A stretch of 39,096 bases of DNA from CAYMRL01 sp964398985 (GTDB lineage Bacteria > Deinococcota > Deinococci > Deinococcales > Trueperaceae): the NCBI GenBank assembly GCA_964398985.1, contig CAYNOS010000023.1, positions 1-39,096 on the forward strand, written 5' to 3'. How positions within the stretch are numbered: position 1 is the stretch's first letter; each line of letters begins with the position of its first letter. Under the pieces are notes generated by a model. The model was not told where the DNA came from. It saw nothing but the letters and a program-made list of their open reading frames with translations, and did not search any database. Position numbers and translations under genes: made by a program. Below, one piece after another: positions 25,838 to 33,698 of this stretch.

Positions 25838-25843
25838 TAGCAT
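25838..25843 (+). promoter_or_regulatory. -10 hexamer TAGCAT, leaderless transcript of the helical-repeat protein gene
   Basis: TAGCAT lies 6 nt upstream of the ATG at 25850. Confidence 0.6.
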
Positions 25844-25849
25844 GGGGTC

Positions 25850-26869
25850 ATGGCGCAACCCCTCAGCGTGAAGCTGATCCCATTGGCTGGAGCGCTGCAC
25901 GCTCGCTGGCCGCGCTTCACGGCCGTCCACGTGCGCGCGGCCGCCAGCGACTTCGCTCCCGATGTCCTGGCGCTGCCGCTGCCGCGCGGCGCTTTCGAAA
26001 CGCCCGCCTGGCAGGCGACCGAGGAGATCGCTCTGCCCTTGAGCGTCGTCCCCTGGGCTCGCCGCGCGGAGGTGCGCATGGAGCTGATCGGCATCGCCGC
26101 GGACGATCCCGAAGACCCTGGTGACGCCGGCGCCGAGAGCGATCTGATGCGCTTCCTGGAGCAGTACGATGCCGGCCGCGAGCGTCTGGCGCAGCTCCAG
26201 GCGGCCGCCGACCCATTGCGTGAGCTGCTGGCAGCGCCGCACGATCCCGAGTCCCTGATCGAGACCGTCGTCCCGGCAGTGGCCGGCTACCAGGCCGAAC
26301 GTGCCCGGCTGCTCGAGCCGGGGCCGGGCACCGGCTGGCATGCGGAGCGCAGCGCCCTGCTCGCCAGCCGCATCCTCGCCACCGGCGGCCCGCGCGTCGC
26401 GGCCTTCGTGCCGCTCGACTTCTACCCTGCGGTGGCGGCGGCGCTCGCGGGACACGCCGAGGTCACTCACTTGGGCGCCGTCGACGCCGGCGAGGAAGGC
26501 CGAGCGCGCGCGCTCCTCGATCTGGCACTGGTCGGCGGCAGCGCGGACCCAGCCGCGCTGCTGGCCGGCCTCGCGACGCTGGCCGAGCCGGAGGCGCGTT
26601 ACCACGAGGCCAACTTGCTGTTCGAGTTGGGACACGCCCAGGAGGCGTTGGCGAAACTCGCGAACCTGGTGGCGGGGGACTTCTCGCGACCTTACTTCCT
26701 GCCGGGGTTCGCGCTGGTTCGCCTGGCGCAGCTTCACGACCTCGCCGGCGACCGCGCCGCCGCGCTGCGCCACTACCGCGGAGCGCTGGCGCTCGACTTC
26801 GTACCGGAAGCCGCCGCGGCGGCGGCCGAGAGCGGTCTGCTGACGCCTTTCGGCGGCGGGGGCCCATAG
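25850..26869 (+). CDS. Hypothetical protein with C-terminal TPR-like repeats
   Basis: 339 residues without signal peptide or membrane segment, so probably cytosolic. Residues about 1-85 are beta-rich (SVKLIPLAGALHARWPRFTAVHVRAA; WQATEEIALPLSVVPWARRAEVRMELIG). A helical middle is followed by TPR-like pairs at about 245-325 (YHEANLLFELGHAQEALAKLANLV; LVRLAQLHDLAGDRAAALRHYRGALAL). I do not recognise the N-terminal domain. Its stop TAG is directly followed by the GTG start of the SpoU methylase gene, so the two are co-transcribed and probably coupled. A scaffold role is a guess from the repeats only. Confidence 0.75.
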   Translation: MAQPLSVKLIPLAGALHARWPRFTAVHVRAAASDFAPDVLALPLPRGAFETPAWQATEEIALPLSVVPWARRAEVRMELIGIAADDPEDPGDAGAESDLMRFLEQYDAGRERLAQLQAAADPLRELLAAPHDPESLIETVVPAVAGYQAERARLLEPGPGTGWHAERSALLASRILATGGPRVAAFVPLDFYPAVAAALAGHAEVTHLGAVDAGEEGRARALLDLALVGGSADPAALLAGLATLAEPEARYHEANLLFELGHAQEALAKLANLVAGDFSRPYFLPGFALVRLAQLHDLAGDRAAALRHYRGALALDFVPEAAAAAAESGLLTPFGGGGP

Positions 26870-27652
26870 GTGCTGCTCGAGCCTTACTCCGCCGACGACA
26901 GCCACACCTACGCTTTCGGTTCTTACGCGGTGCTGGAGGCGCTGCGGCACCGGCCGCATGCCGTGACCGCGGTGATCCACGGCGAGCAGCTGACCGGCGC
27001 GCGCCTGGAGTCCCTCGAAGCCGCCTGCCGAGCCGCCGCGGTGCCGCTGACGCTCGACCGACACACCCTCGCCAGGCTGCGCAGCCGCAGCGACGTCGAG
27101 GCGCTGGCCGTCGTTCGCAAGAGCGAGCGGCCCCTGCGGCCCGACAGCGACCATGTGCTGCTGGTGCGGCCCAGCCAACCCGGCAACCTGGGTACCGCGA
27201 TACGCAGCCTGGTTGCCTTCGGCTTCGACGAGCTGGCGCTGGTGGCGCCGCTCGTCGACGCTTGGAGCCCGCACGTGGTGCGCGCTTCGGTCGGGCTGCG
27301 GTTCGCCGTCAGCTGCCAGGTGTTCGCCGACGAGGCCGCCTACCTGAGCGCCTGCGGCGTCCGCACCATCTACCTGTTCGACGCCGCTGCCGCGGCCGAG
27401 ATCGCCGACGTGGCGTTCGAGCCGCCCTTCACGCTGGCGTTCGGTCCCGAGGGCGCGCGGGGCGAGCCGGCCGGTGACGCCAAGTGGACGTGCCGCTGGC
27501 CGGGGCCCGCGGCCGCAGGCGCCGGCCCGAGCTCGATCGGCGTGCGCATCGCCAGCGACCGGCGCGCGGAGTCGCTGAACCTGGCAGTGGCCGTGTCGCT
27601 GGCGGCCTTCACGGCCGACCGGGCCCGCAGGGGTCGCGAGCCGGCGGGCTGA
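26870..27652 (+). CDS. SpoU/TrmH-family RNA 2'-O-methyltransferase
   Basis: A 260-residue SPOUT methylase. Motif I is QPGNLGTAIRSLVAFGF (103-119) with the conserved Asn106 and Arg112. Motif II is LAFGPEG (189-195). Motif III is RIASDRRAESLNLAVAVSLA (about 225-244), with IASDRR where IPM is usual. Between motifs II and III there are about 30 residues, more than usual, including KWTCRWPGPAAAGAGPSS. The N-terminal about 80 residues would be the RNA-binding domain. Whether it methylates tRNA or rRNA cannot be told. The start is GTG at 26870, immediately after the preceding stop. Confidence 0.85.
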   Translation: MLLEPYSADDSHTYAFGSYAVLEALRHRPHAVTAVIHGEQLTGARLESLEAACRAAAVPLTLDRHTLARLRSRSDVEALAVVRKSERPLRPDSDHVLLVRPSQPGNLGTAIRSLVAFGFDELALVAPLVDAWSPHVVRASVGLRFAVSCQVFADEAAYLSACGVRTIYLFDAAAAAEIADVAFEPPFTLAFGPEGARGEPAGDAKWTCRWPGPAAAGAGPSSIGVRIASDRRAESLNLAVAVSLAAFTADRARRGREPAG

Positions 27653-27667
27653 AGGCCGGGCTGGGCG

Positions 27668-27673
27668 TATCAT
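27668..27673 (+). promoter_or_regulatory. -10 hexamer TATCAT, leaderless transcript
   Basis: TATCAT lies 7 nt upstream of the ATG at 27681. Confidence 0.55.
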
Positions 27674-27680
27674 CGAAGGC

Positions 27681-28001
27681 ATGCGCGAGCTTCTCTACGA
27701 CGCCGCGAGGCACTTCAAACGCGGCAAGTCCCTCGCCGAGCGCGGCGACGTGAGGGGCGCGATGGTCGCCTACGACGAGGCGCTCGTCGACCTCCACGCC
27801 GTCAAGCCGCAGCGCATGCGCGACGTGTTGCTCGCGCAGGTCTACCTCTCGCGCTATCAGGTCGCTCAGCGGCTCGAGCCGGCGCGCGCCGAGAGCGACC
27901 TGCGCTTCGGGTACAGCTACGCCCGCACCACCCAGGAACCGACGGTGAGGTCGCTCGCCGAGCGGTTGTGGCGTGACCGCCTGGCCAAGCGCCAGGGGTA
28001 G
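27681..28001 (+). CDS. Small hypothetical helical protein
   Basis: 106 residues, rich in Arg and Ala. One TPR-like helix pair is visible (LYDAARHFKRGKSLAERGDVRGAMVAYDEALVDLHAV, 5-41), and the rest is predicted helical and basic (RSLAERLWRDRLAKRQG tail). No known domain recognised. Its stop TAG is the first part of the TAGCAT hexamer before the M20 peptidase gene. The codon use matches its neighbours, and the promoter 7 nt upstream of the ATG supports a real gene. Confidence 0.7.
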   Translation: MRELLYDAARHFKRGKSLAERGDVRGAMVAYDEALVDLHAVKPQRMRDVLLAQVYLSRYQVAQRLEPARAESDLRFGYSYARTTQEPTVRSLAERLWRDRLAKRQG

Positions 28002-28004
28002 CAT
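27999..28004 (+). promoter_or_regulatory. -10 hexamer TAGCAT, leaderless M20 peptidase transcript; contains upstream stop
   Basis: TAGCAT lies 5 nt upstream of the ATG at 28010; its TAG (27999-28001) is the stop of the small helical protein gene. Confidence 0.5.
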
Positions 28005-28009
28005 TGGGC

Positions 28010-29152
28010 ATGACATCCTCACCGCTTCTCGAGCACGCCTACGCGGCGGAAGACGCCTACCTCGCGACGCTGACGGGCCTCGTCGAGCGCGAGAGCCCGA
28101 CACACGACAAGGCAGCCTGCGACGCGCTCGCCGACCACATGCAGGCACTCCTGGCCGCTGCCGGGTGGCAGGTTCGGCGCCACGGCTTGAACGCCCACGG
28201 GGACATCCTGGAAGCGCGGATGACGCCCACCGACACCGGCGGCCCCAGCACCCTGCTGCTCACCCACTACGACACGGTGTGGCCGGTGGGCACCCTCGAG
28301 CGCATGCCGATCAAGCGCAGCGGCGACACCTTCGCGGGTCCCGGCGCACTGGACATGAAGGCGGGGATCGCCACCGCCATCCACGCCGTCAAGGTGCTCG
28401 AAGCTGCCGGCACGCCGCTGGCGGGTCCCGTGACCTTGCTGCTCACCTCGGACGAGGAGACCGGCAGCCTCGACTCGCGGGCTCTGATAGAGGACCTGGC
28501 GCGGCATCACGACCGCGTGCTGGTGCTCGAGCCGGGCCGCGAGGACGGCGCTCTCAAGACCGGTCGCAAAGGGGTAGGCGGCTACCGCATCAAGTTCAGC
28601 GGCCGCAGCGCTCACGCCGGCAACAACCCCTCCGACGGCGCCAGCGCGTTGCGCGAGCTCGCCCATTTCCTGCTGTTCGTCGAGGACCTCGCCGACGAGG
28701 TCAGGGGCACCACCGTCAATCTCACGCAGGCCTCGGGCGGCTTCGCGAGCAACGTGATCGCCGAGGAGGCGACCGCGGTAGTCGACCTGCGCGTGCTCAA
28801 GGCTAGCGAGGGAGGGCGCGTCGACGACGCCGTCAAGCACTACGGGCCGCGCGACGACCGTGTCAAACTGACCATCGAAGGAGGCCTCAACCGTCCCCCG
28901 TTGGAGCTGACCGCGGCCAACGAGACCCTCTTCGAGCTGGCCCAGAGCGTGCTCTCCGACCTCGACCTCGACATCGACGGCGCGGTCGTCGGAGGCGGCT
29001 CCGACGGCAACTTCACCTCGGCGTTGGGCATCCCCACGCTCGACGGGCTCGGTTCCGTCGGCGACGGGCCGCACGCCAGGCATGAGCACATCCGGGTGCG
29101 CGAGACCCTCCAGCGCGTTGCGCTGCTCGCCGGACTGCTGGCCAGCTCCTGA
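28010..29152 (+). CDS. M20-family metallopeptidase, glutamate carboxypeptidase-like
   Basis: A 380-residue di-zinc peptidase. Metal and catalytic residues: His86 and Asp88 in LLLTHYDTVWPVGTL, bridging Asp115 in GALDMKAG, Glu149/Glu150 in TSDEETGS, Glu174 in VLEPGRED, and a late His in DGPHARHEHIRV. The lid/dimerisation domain follows GRKGVGGYRIKFSGRSAHAGNNPSDGASAL. TVWPVGTL and RKGVG are typical of the CPG2/glutamate carboxypeptidase branch. No signal peptide, so a cytosolic enzyme hydrolysing acyl-amino acids or peptides is most likely; the substrate is unknown. The ATG at 28010 is chosen by the -10; a TTG at 28004 overlaps that hexamer. Confidence 0.9.
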   Translation: MTSSPLLEHAYAAEDAYLATLTGLVERESPTHDKAACDALADHMQALLAAAGWQVRRHGLNAHGDILEARMTPTDTGGPSTLLLTHYDTVWPVGTLERMPIKRSGDTFAGPGALDMKAGIATAIHAVKVLEAAGTPLAGPVTLLLTSDEETGSLDSRALIEDLARHHDRVLVLEPGREDGALKTGRKGVGGYRIKFSGRSAHAGNNPSDGASALRELAHFLLFVEDLADEVRGTTVNLTQASGGFASNVIAEEATAVVDLRVLKASEGGRVDDAVKHYGPRDDRVKLTIEGGLNRPPLELTAANETLFELAQSVLSDLDLDIDGAVVGGGSDGNFTSALGIPTLDGLGSVGDGPHARHEHIRVRETLQRVALLAGLLASS

Positions 29153-29187
29153 GTACCCACCCCGCCAGCTCCCGCGCGCCGCTCCTG

Positions 29188-30756
29188 GTGGCGGCGATCG
29201 CCGGGGCCTTGCTCAGCTTCTCGCTGCCGCCGACGGGCTGGTGGGGGTTGGGGCTGACGCTGGCGGCGCTGTTCGCCGCGGTCGCCAACGCGCGCAGCGG
29301 ACGCCGCGCCTTCTGGCTGGGCGCCGTGTTCGCCGCGCCGTTCTTTGCCATCTACATCCTGTGGCTGCCGCGCAGCTTCGCGGCGCTGCTGGGACCGGCC
29401 TTCTGGGCGACGTTCCCGCTGCTGGTGGCGGTGCTCGCCAGCTTCTGGGGCGCCACCACCTGGGCGGCGTGGCTGCTCTCGGGGGGCGGCGGGCGGCGCA
29501 CGTTGATCGCGCTCCCGGCTGCCTGGGTGCTGGTCGAATGGGCGCGTACCCAAGGCTACTTCGCGTTCCCCTGGGGCACGCTGGGCTACCTGTGGCTCGA
29601 CACCCCGGTCGCGCAGGTCGCCGACACCATCGGCGTCTACGGCCTCAGCCTGTTGGCGGCGACGGTCAGCGCGCTGTTCGCGCTGCCGCTGGTGGTTCCG
29701 CGCAGGAGCACCTTGCTGAGCGACCCGCGACGCTCGCTGCTGGCGCCGGCCCTGGCCGTGCTGCTGGTTGTCGCCGCGTTCGAGGCCGGCGAGCGGCGGC
29801 TCGTAGCGGCCGCCTCCGGCGGCGACGCCGACCCCACGCTGCGCGTCCTGTTGGTGCAGGGCAACCTCGACGCCTTCGGGCGCCTCACGACGCTGCGCGA
29901 AGAGGTCGACATCCAGCTCTCGTTGACCCGCGCCGCCGAGCGTGAGCGCGAGAGTGCCGGCGAGCCACCCTTCGACCTGGTGCTGTGGCCCGAAGGCGCG
30001 GTGCTCGGATTCGATCTCGACGGCGCCGCCGGCGAGCCGCTCAGGCAGGACATCTCCGCCGCGGCTCCCGGCGCCAACTTCGTCATCGGCGGCCGTCACC
30101 GGTCGTCCGACGCCGGCAGCCACAACAGCGCCTACAGCATCCTGGACGGCGAGATCGTCGACCGCTACGACAAGCACTACCTGGTCCCGTTCGGCGAGCG
30201 GTGGCCGTTCATCGAGTCGCTGCCGCGGCTCTACGAGACCGTCTTCGGCTGGCTGGGGCTGCCGCTCCTCGCAGGCACCACGGCCGGTTCGGGACCGGTT
30301 CCGCTGAGCACCGGGGTCGGGCCGGCGGCGGCGTTCATCTGCTACGAGTCGGTGTTCCCTCAGGTGCAGCAGGCGATGGTGGCGGGCGGCGCCGGCGTCT
30401 TGTTGCTGATCACCAACGACGCCTGGTTCGCCCACGGCGACGGCGGCGAGCAGCACTTCGCGATGGGTCGCATGCGCGCCATCGAGACCCGGCGCTGGCT
30501 GCTGCGCGCCGGCAACGACGGCATCACCGCCGTCGTCGACCCTCACGGGGTCGTGACGGCCAGGCTGGAGCCGCGAGCCCCCGGCTACCTGGTTGCCGAG
30601 TTCGCCACCGCCAGCGAGATCACGCCCTGGGTGCGCTACGGAGCGCTGACCGCCCCGATCCTGGTCACCTACCTGGCGATCTTGAGCCTGGCCCTGCTGG
30701 CGCAGCGGCAGCCCGAGCAGCGCACCGTCGGCGACCGGCTGCTGAAGCGTGCTTAA
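29188..30756 (+). CDS. lnt: Apolipoprotein N-acyltransferase
   Basis: 522 residues from the first standard start (GTG 29188). Several membrane segments (about 2-205) precede a C-terminal nitrilase domain. The catalytic triad is intact: Glu269 in LWPEGA, Lys329 in YDKHYLVPFGE, and Cys385 in FICYESVFP. Lnt adds the third acyl chain to the N-terminal Cys of lipoproteins in the inner membrane, which fits the lipobox on the nearby S8 protease. The true start may be upstream: this GTG falls inside the first helix and lacks a Shine-Dalgarno site, while a CTG at 29149 would overlap the M20 stop as CTGA and add STHPASSRAPLL, a plausible cytosolic tail with positive charge. 11 nt separate it from trkA. 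Confidence 0.92.
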   Translation: MAAIAGALLSFSLPPTGWWGLGLTLAALFAAVANARSGRRAFWLGAVFAAPFFAIYILWLPRSFAALLGPAFWATFPLLVAVLASFWGATTWAAWLLSGGGGRRTLIALPAAWVLVEWARTQGYFAFPWGTLGYLWLDTPVAQVADTIGVYGLSLLAATVSALFALPLVVPRRSTLLSDPRRSLLAPALAVLLVVAAFEAGERRLVAAASGGDADPTLRVLLVQGNLDAFGRLTTLREEVDIQLSLTRAAERERESAGEPPFDLVLWPEGAVLGFDLDGAAGEPLRQDISAAAPGANFVIGGRHRSSDAGSHNSAYSILDGEIVDRYDKHYLVPFGERWPFIESLPRLYETVFGWLGLPLLAGTTAGSGPVPLSTGVGPAAAFICYESVFPQVQQAMVAGGAGVLLLITNDAWFAHGDGGEQHFAMGRMRAIETRRWLLRAGNDGITAVVDPHGVVTARLEPRAPGYLVAEFATASEITPWVRYGALTAPILVTYLAILSLALLAQRQPEQRTVGDRLLKRA

Positions 30757-30767
30757 ATGGCCGCGGC

Positions 30768-32117
30768 ATGAACGTCGTCATCGCAGGCGGAGGTGAGATC
30801 GGCTCGCTGATCGCCGAGGAACTTCATCGGGATCACAGCGTGTCGGTCGTCGACCTCGACGAGCAGCGCGAGAGCGCTTTCGACAGCCTCGACGTGCAGT
30901 TCCTGCGGGGCAACGCAGCCGACCCCAACGACCTGCTGGCCGCCGGCACCGACCGCGCCGACGCGTTCATCGCGTGCACGACCAGCGACGACGTCAACGT
31001 CCTCGCCTGCCTGGCCGCCAAGGGGTTGGGCGCCAAGCTCACCCTGGCCTTCGTGACGCGCCAACGCTACATCGACGCGTTCAAGAGCAAGGGCGCCTAC
31101 GAGAAGATGGGCCTGATCATCGACCGGATCATCTGGCCGCAGCGGATCCTGGCGCAGCAGATCGCCAACATCGTCAGGGTGCCGCGGGCCATCGACAGCG
31201 CCAGCTTCAAGAACGGACGCGTGTCGCTTCTCGAGTACCGCCTCTACCCCGAGGACCGCTACGTGGGACGTTCGCTGGAGTCGATCACGCTGCCAGATGG
31301 GGTGTTGGTCGTCGGGCTGGTCCGCGACGAGGTCTTCAGCATCCCCAGCGGGGCGACGGTGCTCGCCAGCGGCGACCGGGTCGTGTTCCTTGGCACCAGC
31401 GAGAGCATGCGCGAGGTCCAACGGCAGTTCGCCCCGCGGCGCCGCACCACCCGCGTCGCGATCGTCGGGGGCGGCAACGTCGGGTTCATGGTGGCCGAGG
31501 CGCTGGCCAGTGAACGCACCACGGTCACGATCCTCGAGGAGAACCCCGAGCGCTGCGAGAAGCTCGCTCAGTGGCTGCCTCATGCCCTGGTGATCAACGG
31601 TGACGGCACCGACATCGAGCTGCTGCAGCACGAGCGCCTGATGGATGCCGACGTGATGGTGGCCGTCACCGACGATGACGCCAAGAACCTCTTGGTGTCG
31701 CTGATCAGCCAGCAGCTGAGGATCCCCAAGATCGTCACCAGGGTCGGCAGGGCACGAAACCGGACGCTCTTCACCCGCGTCGGCATCGACTCGCCACTGA
31801 CGCCCAGGCGCGCCGCCGTCAAGGAAGTGCTGAACTGGCTCAAGGTCGACCAGGTCGACCACTTGGCGACGATCGAGGACCGTGCCGAGGTGATGGACGT
31901 GGTTTACCCGGAGGACGCGCCTGGCGGCAAGATCATGGACCTCGGCACCCCGTTTGACGTGCTGATCGGAGCCATCGAGCGTGACACCAACGTGATCGTC
32001 CCGCGCGGCGACACCCTGGTGCGCCCGGGCGACCACCTGCTGATCGTCACCACCCCCGAACGCGTGGAGGCGGTCGAGGAGTGGTTGGCGGCCCAAGGCG
32101 CCCCCGGTAGGGCCTGA
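30768..32117 (+). CDS. trkA: Trk potassium uptake regulator TrkA
   Basis: A 449-residue cytosolic RCK protein controlling TrkH. It holds two tandem NAD-binding RCK units: first GGGEIGSLIAEEL (about 7-19) with acidic VVDLDEQ, second VGGGNVGFMVAEAL (about 236-249) with ILEENPE; each is followed by a TrkA_C subdomain (LPDGVLVVGLVRDEVFSIPSGATVLASGDRVVF and FDVLIGAIERDTNVIVPRGDTLVRPGDHLLIV). The double RCK is the E. coli TrkA layout (458 residues). trkH follows after 5 nt, so the channel and its gate are co-expressed. Confidence 0.96.
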   Translation: MNVVIAGGGEIGSLIAEELHRDHSVSVVDLDEQRESAFDSLDVQFLRGNAADPNDLLAAGTDRADAFIACTTSDDVNVLACLAAKGLGAKLTLAFVTRQRYIDAFKSKGAYEKMGLIIDRIIWPQRILAQQIANIVRVPRAIDSASFKNGRVSLLEYRLYPEDRYVGRSLESITLPDGVLVVGLVRDEVFSIPSGATVLASGDRVVFLGTSESMREVQRQFAPRRRTTRVAIVGGGNVGFMVAEALASERTTVTILEENPERCEKLAQWLPHALVINGDGTDIELLQHERLMDADVMVAVTDDDAKNLLVSLISQQLRIPKIVTRVGRARNRTLFTRVGIDSPLTPRRAAVKEVLNWLKVDQVDHLATIEDRAEVMDVVYPEDAPGGKIMDLGTPFDVLIGAIERDTNVIVPRGDTLVRPGDHLLIVTTPERVEAVEEWLAAQGAPGRA

Positions 32118-32122
32118 CGCCC

Positions 32123-33607
32123 TTGGAGACGCTCCACAGCTCGCGCGGGCGCTTCGCGCCCTACGTCCTGGGAGTGGCGATGCTGGCCCTCGGTGCCACG
32201 TCTGCCCTGTTCGCTCTCGGCGCCGGCATCGTCGGCGAGAGGGTGACGGGTTTCCTGGTGTGCGCGGCGGTGGCGTTCCCCATCGGAGTGGTGCTGAGGC
32301 TGATCGGGGTGGCCGCCGCCGAACCGAGTCGCCGCGAGGCGCTCGCCACGGTTCTGCTGTTGTGGCTGCTGCTGCCGCTGGTGAGCGCCGTTCCGTTCGC
32401 GGTCGCGGGTCCGTTGGGACCCTTCGATGCGCTGTTCGAGTCGATGAGCGGCTTCACGACCACCGGCGCCAGCCTGATCCGCGACTTCGAGGCGGTCTCG
32501 AGCAGCCTGTTCTTGTGGCGGGCGCTGTCACAGTGGGTCGGCGGCATCGGCATCCTGGTCCTGTTCGTGGCGGTCTTCCCGCAGTTGGCGATCGCCGGCC
32601 GGCAGTTGTTCTTCGCAGATGCGCCAGGCGCCCGCGAGGATCAGCGGCTGCTGCCGCGCCTGCGCTCGACCGCGTTCGCGGTGATCAGCGTCTACGCGGT
32701 CCTGACGCTGGCGTGCGCCGCTGCCTACGCGCTCGGCGGCATGGCGCCGTTCGAGGGCCTCGCCCACGCGCTGGCCACGGTCTCGGCCGGCGGCTTCTCG
32801 ACCCGCGCCGAGGGCTTCCTGGCCTTCGGGCAAGCCGATCTCGAGTGGATCGCCATCGCCTTCATGTTCCTCGCCGGGGCCAGCTTCGCGCTGCTGTTCA
32901 GGGCGTTCAGCGGCCGCCCGCGCAGCCTCCTGCGCGACCCCGAGTTCCGGCTCTACACGCTGCTGGCTCTGCTGGCGGCGGCCGGCCTGGCGAGCATCCT
33001 GGCTGCGGGATCAGGCCTCCCGCCGGCCGCCGCGGCACGCCACGGGCTCTTCAACGCGCTGAGCGTGATGACCTCCACCGGCTACGCCACCGACGACTTC
33101 GCGCTCTGGTCGCCGAGCGCCCAGAGCATCCTGTTGATACTGATGTTCATCGGCGGCAGCACCGGGTCGGCGGGCGGCGGCGTCAAGGTCGGCCGCTGGC
33201 TGATCATCGCGAAGATCGCCATCCGCGAGGTCCGCCACGCCCTCCACCCGCGGGCCGTGCTCCCGATCACGCTCGGTAGACGGTTGGTCAGCGACGAGGT
33301 GCTCCGCTCGGTGTCGGGCTTCATCACGCTCTACATCGGCCTGTTCGCCGCACTGACCGTCGGTCTGGTGTTCACCGGCGCGGATTTCACCAGCGCGTTC
33401 AGCGCCGCCGCGGCCGCCATCGGCAACATCGGCGTCGGAATCGGGGCCGTCGGGCCGCTCGGTTCGTTCACCGAACTGGGACCTCTCGCCCGCGGTCTCT
33501 TGATTTTCGGCATGTACGCCGGCCGCCTCGAGATCATCACGGTGTTCGTGGTGCTGGCGCCGTCATGGTGGCAGCGCCCGCGCTACGGCGCGCTGCGCCG
33601 TTGGTGA
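32123..33607 (+). CDS. trkH: Trk potassium transporter membrane subunit TrkH
   Basis: A 494-residue inner-membrane potassium channel/transporter. Four pore loops are recognisable: SMSGFTTTGASL, ATVSAGGFSTR, SVMTSTGYATDDF and AAIGNIGVGIG, each preceding a membrane helix as in the SKT superfamily. GGIGILVLF(V)AVFP and FIGGSTGSAGGGVKVGRWLI are family hallmarks. The start is TTG at 32123, 5 nt after the trkA stop. It is the last gene before the acsA promoter. Confidence 0.95.
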   Translation: METLHSSRGRFAPYVLGVAMLALGATSALFALGAGIVGERVTGFLVCAAVAFPIGVVLRLIGVAAAEPSRREALATVLLLWLLLPLVSAVPFAVAGPLGPFDALFESMSGFTTTGASLIRDFEAVSSSLFLWRALSQWVGGIGILVLFVAVFPQLAIAGRQLFFADAPGAREDQRLLPRLRSTAFAVISVYAVLTLACAAAYALGGMAPFEGLAHALATVSAGGFSTRAEGFLAFGQADLEWIAIAFMFLAGASFALLFRAFSGRPRSLLRDPEFRLYTLLALLAAAGLASILAAGSGLPPAAAARHGLFNALSVMTSTGYATDDFALWSPSAQSILLILMFIGGSTGSAGGGVKVGRWLIIAKIAIREVRHALHPRAVLPITLGRRLVSDEVLRSVSGFITLYIGLFAALTVGLVFTGADFTSAFSAAAAAIGNIGVGIGAVGPLGSFTELGPLARGLLIFGMYAGRLEIITVFVVLAPSWWQRPRYGALRRW

Positions 33608-33625
33608 GCCGGGCTCCGGCGGCGA

Positions 33626-33645
33626 CCGGCGGCTTTGACCGCCGG
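33626..33645 (+). terminator. Hairpin after trkH, overlapping the acsA -35
   Basis: CCGGCGG-CTTTGA-CCGCCGG, a perfect 7-bp stem 19 nt past the trkH stop. No T-run. The loop and descending arm contain the acsA -35 TTGACC. Confidence 0.5.
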
Positions 33646-33662
33646 CGGTACTGAGCTATGCT
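33635..33662 (+). promoter_or_regulatory. Sigma-70-type promoter of acsA
   Basis: -35 TTGACC (33635-33640), 16-nt spacer, -10 TATGCT (33657-33662). The leader is about 30 nt, carries the hairpin GGGT-AA-CCGG-CATT-CCGG-A-ACCC (33667-33689) and ends in GGAGGAG (33690-33696) before GTG 33699. This is the clearest full -35/-10 promoter in the window. Confidence 0.65.
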
Positions 33663-33698
33663 CCCTGGGTAACCGGCATTCCGGAACCCGGAGGAGAC

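Noticed and set aside
25634..27682. 682-codon open frame on the minus strand
   Set aside because: Antisense to the helical-repeat and SpoU genes. His/Gln/Arg-rich translation typical of a shadow frame.
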